A stretch of 38,630 nucleotides of DNA. Origin: Pelagibacterales bacterium SAG-MED13 (lineage in GTDB: Bacteria > Pseudomonadota > Alphaproteobacteria > Pelagibacterales > Pelagibacteraceae). The DNA lies in contig JACWDK010000011.1 of assembly GCA_014654165.1 (NCBI GenBank), positions 1 through 38,630 of the forward strand, given 5' to 3'. Each line of letters opens with the position of its first letter. Position 1 is the first letter of the stretch. The position numbers and the translations under genes were made by a program. The notes beneath the pieces were generated by a model. That model saw nothing but the letters and a program-made list of their open reading frames with translations, made no database searches and was not told the DNA's origin. Below are positions 37,875 to 38,630 of the stretch, piece by piece.

Positions 37875-38630
37875 TCAATAATTCTTATGGGTTTATTCTC
37901 TACGCAAGCCTCTAAATTTTCTAACATTTGAGTAAAAAAAATACTGTAATTTTCAGCAGTAACATAACCTAAATGTGGAGTCAGTAACGCATTAGGTAAG
38001 AATCTTAATTTATTATTTTCAGATAAAGGTTCTTTATCATAAACATCTATTCCAGCTCCAGCTATTTCATTAGTTGATAAAGCGATTATTAAATCATCTT
38101 CATTTACAATGTGTCCTCTTGAGGTGTTAATTAAAAATGAACTCTTTTTCATTTTATCCATTTCTTTTATAGTGATGCAATCTTTATAACGCTCACCTCC
38201 TTGAACATGGATTGATAAAAAATCTGAATTTCTAATCAAATCTTCCTTGCTACTTGGAAGAACATCTAGTTCTTTGCAGGAATCTAAGTTAAGATTTTCA
38301 CTCCATGCCATAACTTGCATTCCAAAAGCTTTTCCAATTTTTGCTACCTGTGAGCCAACTTTTCCTAAACCAATTAAACCCAGTATTTTTCCCTTAAGTT
38401 CGACACCCAAAGAGGTTTGCCAATATCCTTGATACATATTATCTATTTCTTCCTTAAAATTTCTAGCCAATCCAAGTATTAAACCCCAGGTTAATTCTGG
38501 AGTTGGATTAGTATTCATTTCGGTTCCAGATACTATAATATTTTTTTTTTTTGCTGCTTCTAAATCAATTGATTTATTTCTTAAACCACTGGTGATAATA
38601 AATTTTAATTTAGTGAGATTCTGAATTATA
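37871..38630 (-). CDS. D-isomer-specific 2-hydroxyacid dehydrogenase, N-terminus off-window
   Basis: An internal ATG at 38518 opens a shorter frame, but the same frame continues upstream without a stop to the window edge and encodes family residues (LKFIITSGLRNKSIDLEAAK, then KNIIVSGTEMNTNP), so the gene is partial. Visible domains are the end of the substrate domain, the NAD-binding motif GLIGLGKVGSQVAKIGKAFG, LIRNSDFLSIHVQGGERYKD, LINTSRGHIVNEDDLIIAL (catalytic Arg region), and GAGIDVYDKEPLSENNKLRF with the catalytic Glu, then LTPHLGYVT with the catalytic His. It reduces 2-oxoacids or oxidises D-2-hydroxyacids with NAD(H). It overlaps the FkbM gene by 4 nt. Confidence 0.92.
   Translation of the reverse strand, partial: IIQNLTKLKFIITSGLRNKSIDLEAAKKKNIIVSGTEMNTNPTPELTWGLILGLARNFKEEIDNMYQGYWQTSLGVELKGKILGLIGLGKVGSQVAKIGKAFGMQVMAWSENLNLDSCKELDVLPSSKEDLIRNSDFLSIHVQGGERYKDCITIKEMDKMKKSSFLINTSRGHIVNEDDLIIALSTNEIAGAGIDVYDKEPLSENNKLRFLPNALLTPHLGYVTAENYSIFFTQMLENLEACVENKPIRIIE

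Noticed and set aside
37871-38518. 2-hydroxyacid dehydrogenase as a complete 215-aa gene from the ATG at 38518
   Set aside because: The same frame continues upstream to the window edge with family-specific residues, so that ATG is internal.

Overview
The window is strongly AT-rich, gene-dense DNA with overlapping or abutting reading frames, Lys/Asn/Ile-rich proteins, a tandem glycine riboswitch on gcvT, and many periplasmic-binding-protein transporters. This points to a free-living marine alphaproteobacterium of the SAR11 (Pelagibacterales) type. That assignment is inferred from style and gene content; there is no rRNA in the window. No tRNA, CRISPR array, insertion sequence or phage gene was seen.

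Left end (1-3450): this stretch looks rearranged or chimeric. The C-terminus of tspO lies at 3-92 on the + strand, fused naturally to a FAD oxidoreductase gene. The N-terminal 144 codons of the same gene lie at 3013-3447 on the - strand, and a perfect 43-bp inverted repeat (1-43 and 3014-3056) links the two. At the second copy tspO runs directly into a decapitated msrA that precedes selO. Either a real fold-back inversion or an amplification/assembly chimera explains this; the original order was probably tspO > FAD oxidoreductase, convergent with msrA > selO.

3457-12504: an SDR gene on the + strand faces one long - strand transcription unit. A promoter and tandem glycine riboswitch lead into gcvT-gcvH-gcvP, and only 6 nt further on come an NAD/FAD amine-oxidase-like protein, a DUF1365 protein, a cyclopropane-synthase-like methyltransferase and a DUF3833 lipoprotein. 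The last four, with the SDR, are the gene set linked in other Proteobacteria to furan/modified fatty acid synthesis and the singlet-oxygen response. Here they appear to be read out of the glycine-cleavage operon.

12501-19107: a DMT permease, the 5-oxoprolinase genes pxpC and pxpB, a divergent pxpA broken by a frameshift in an A8 run, a TPR lipoprotein-like secreted protein, and a TRAP transporter (dctP, terminator, dctQ, dctM).

19221-26736: a TerC-family protein, another DMT permease, and a branched-chain amino acid type binding protein facing its probable ABC operon (P5C-reductase-like gene, livG, livF, livH, livM and a possible 23-residue membrane peptide).

26830-35186: an outer-membrane beta-barrel protein, glutarate 2-hydroxylase (glaH), and a second complete amino-acid ABC operon. 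This operon is bracketed by exporters: LysE upstream, AzlC/AzlD downstream. A 12-bp inverted-repeat leader sits directly before lysE.

35306-38630: a small DUF2805 protein and glutaredoxin (+), then on the - strand msrB, a histone-deacetylase-fold hydrolase, an FkbM-type methyltransferase, and a D-2-hydroxyacid dehydrogenase that runs off the window. Redox and sulfur repair (TspO, MsrA, SelO, putative furan lipid genes, Grx, MsrB) and amino-acid traffic are the two themes of the region.
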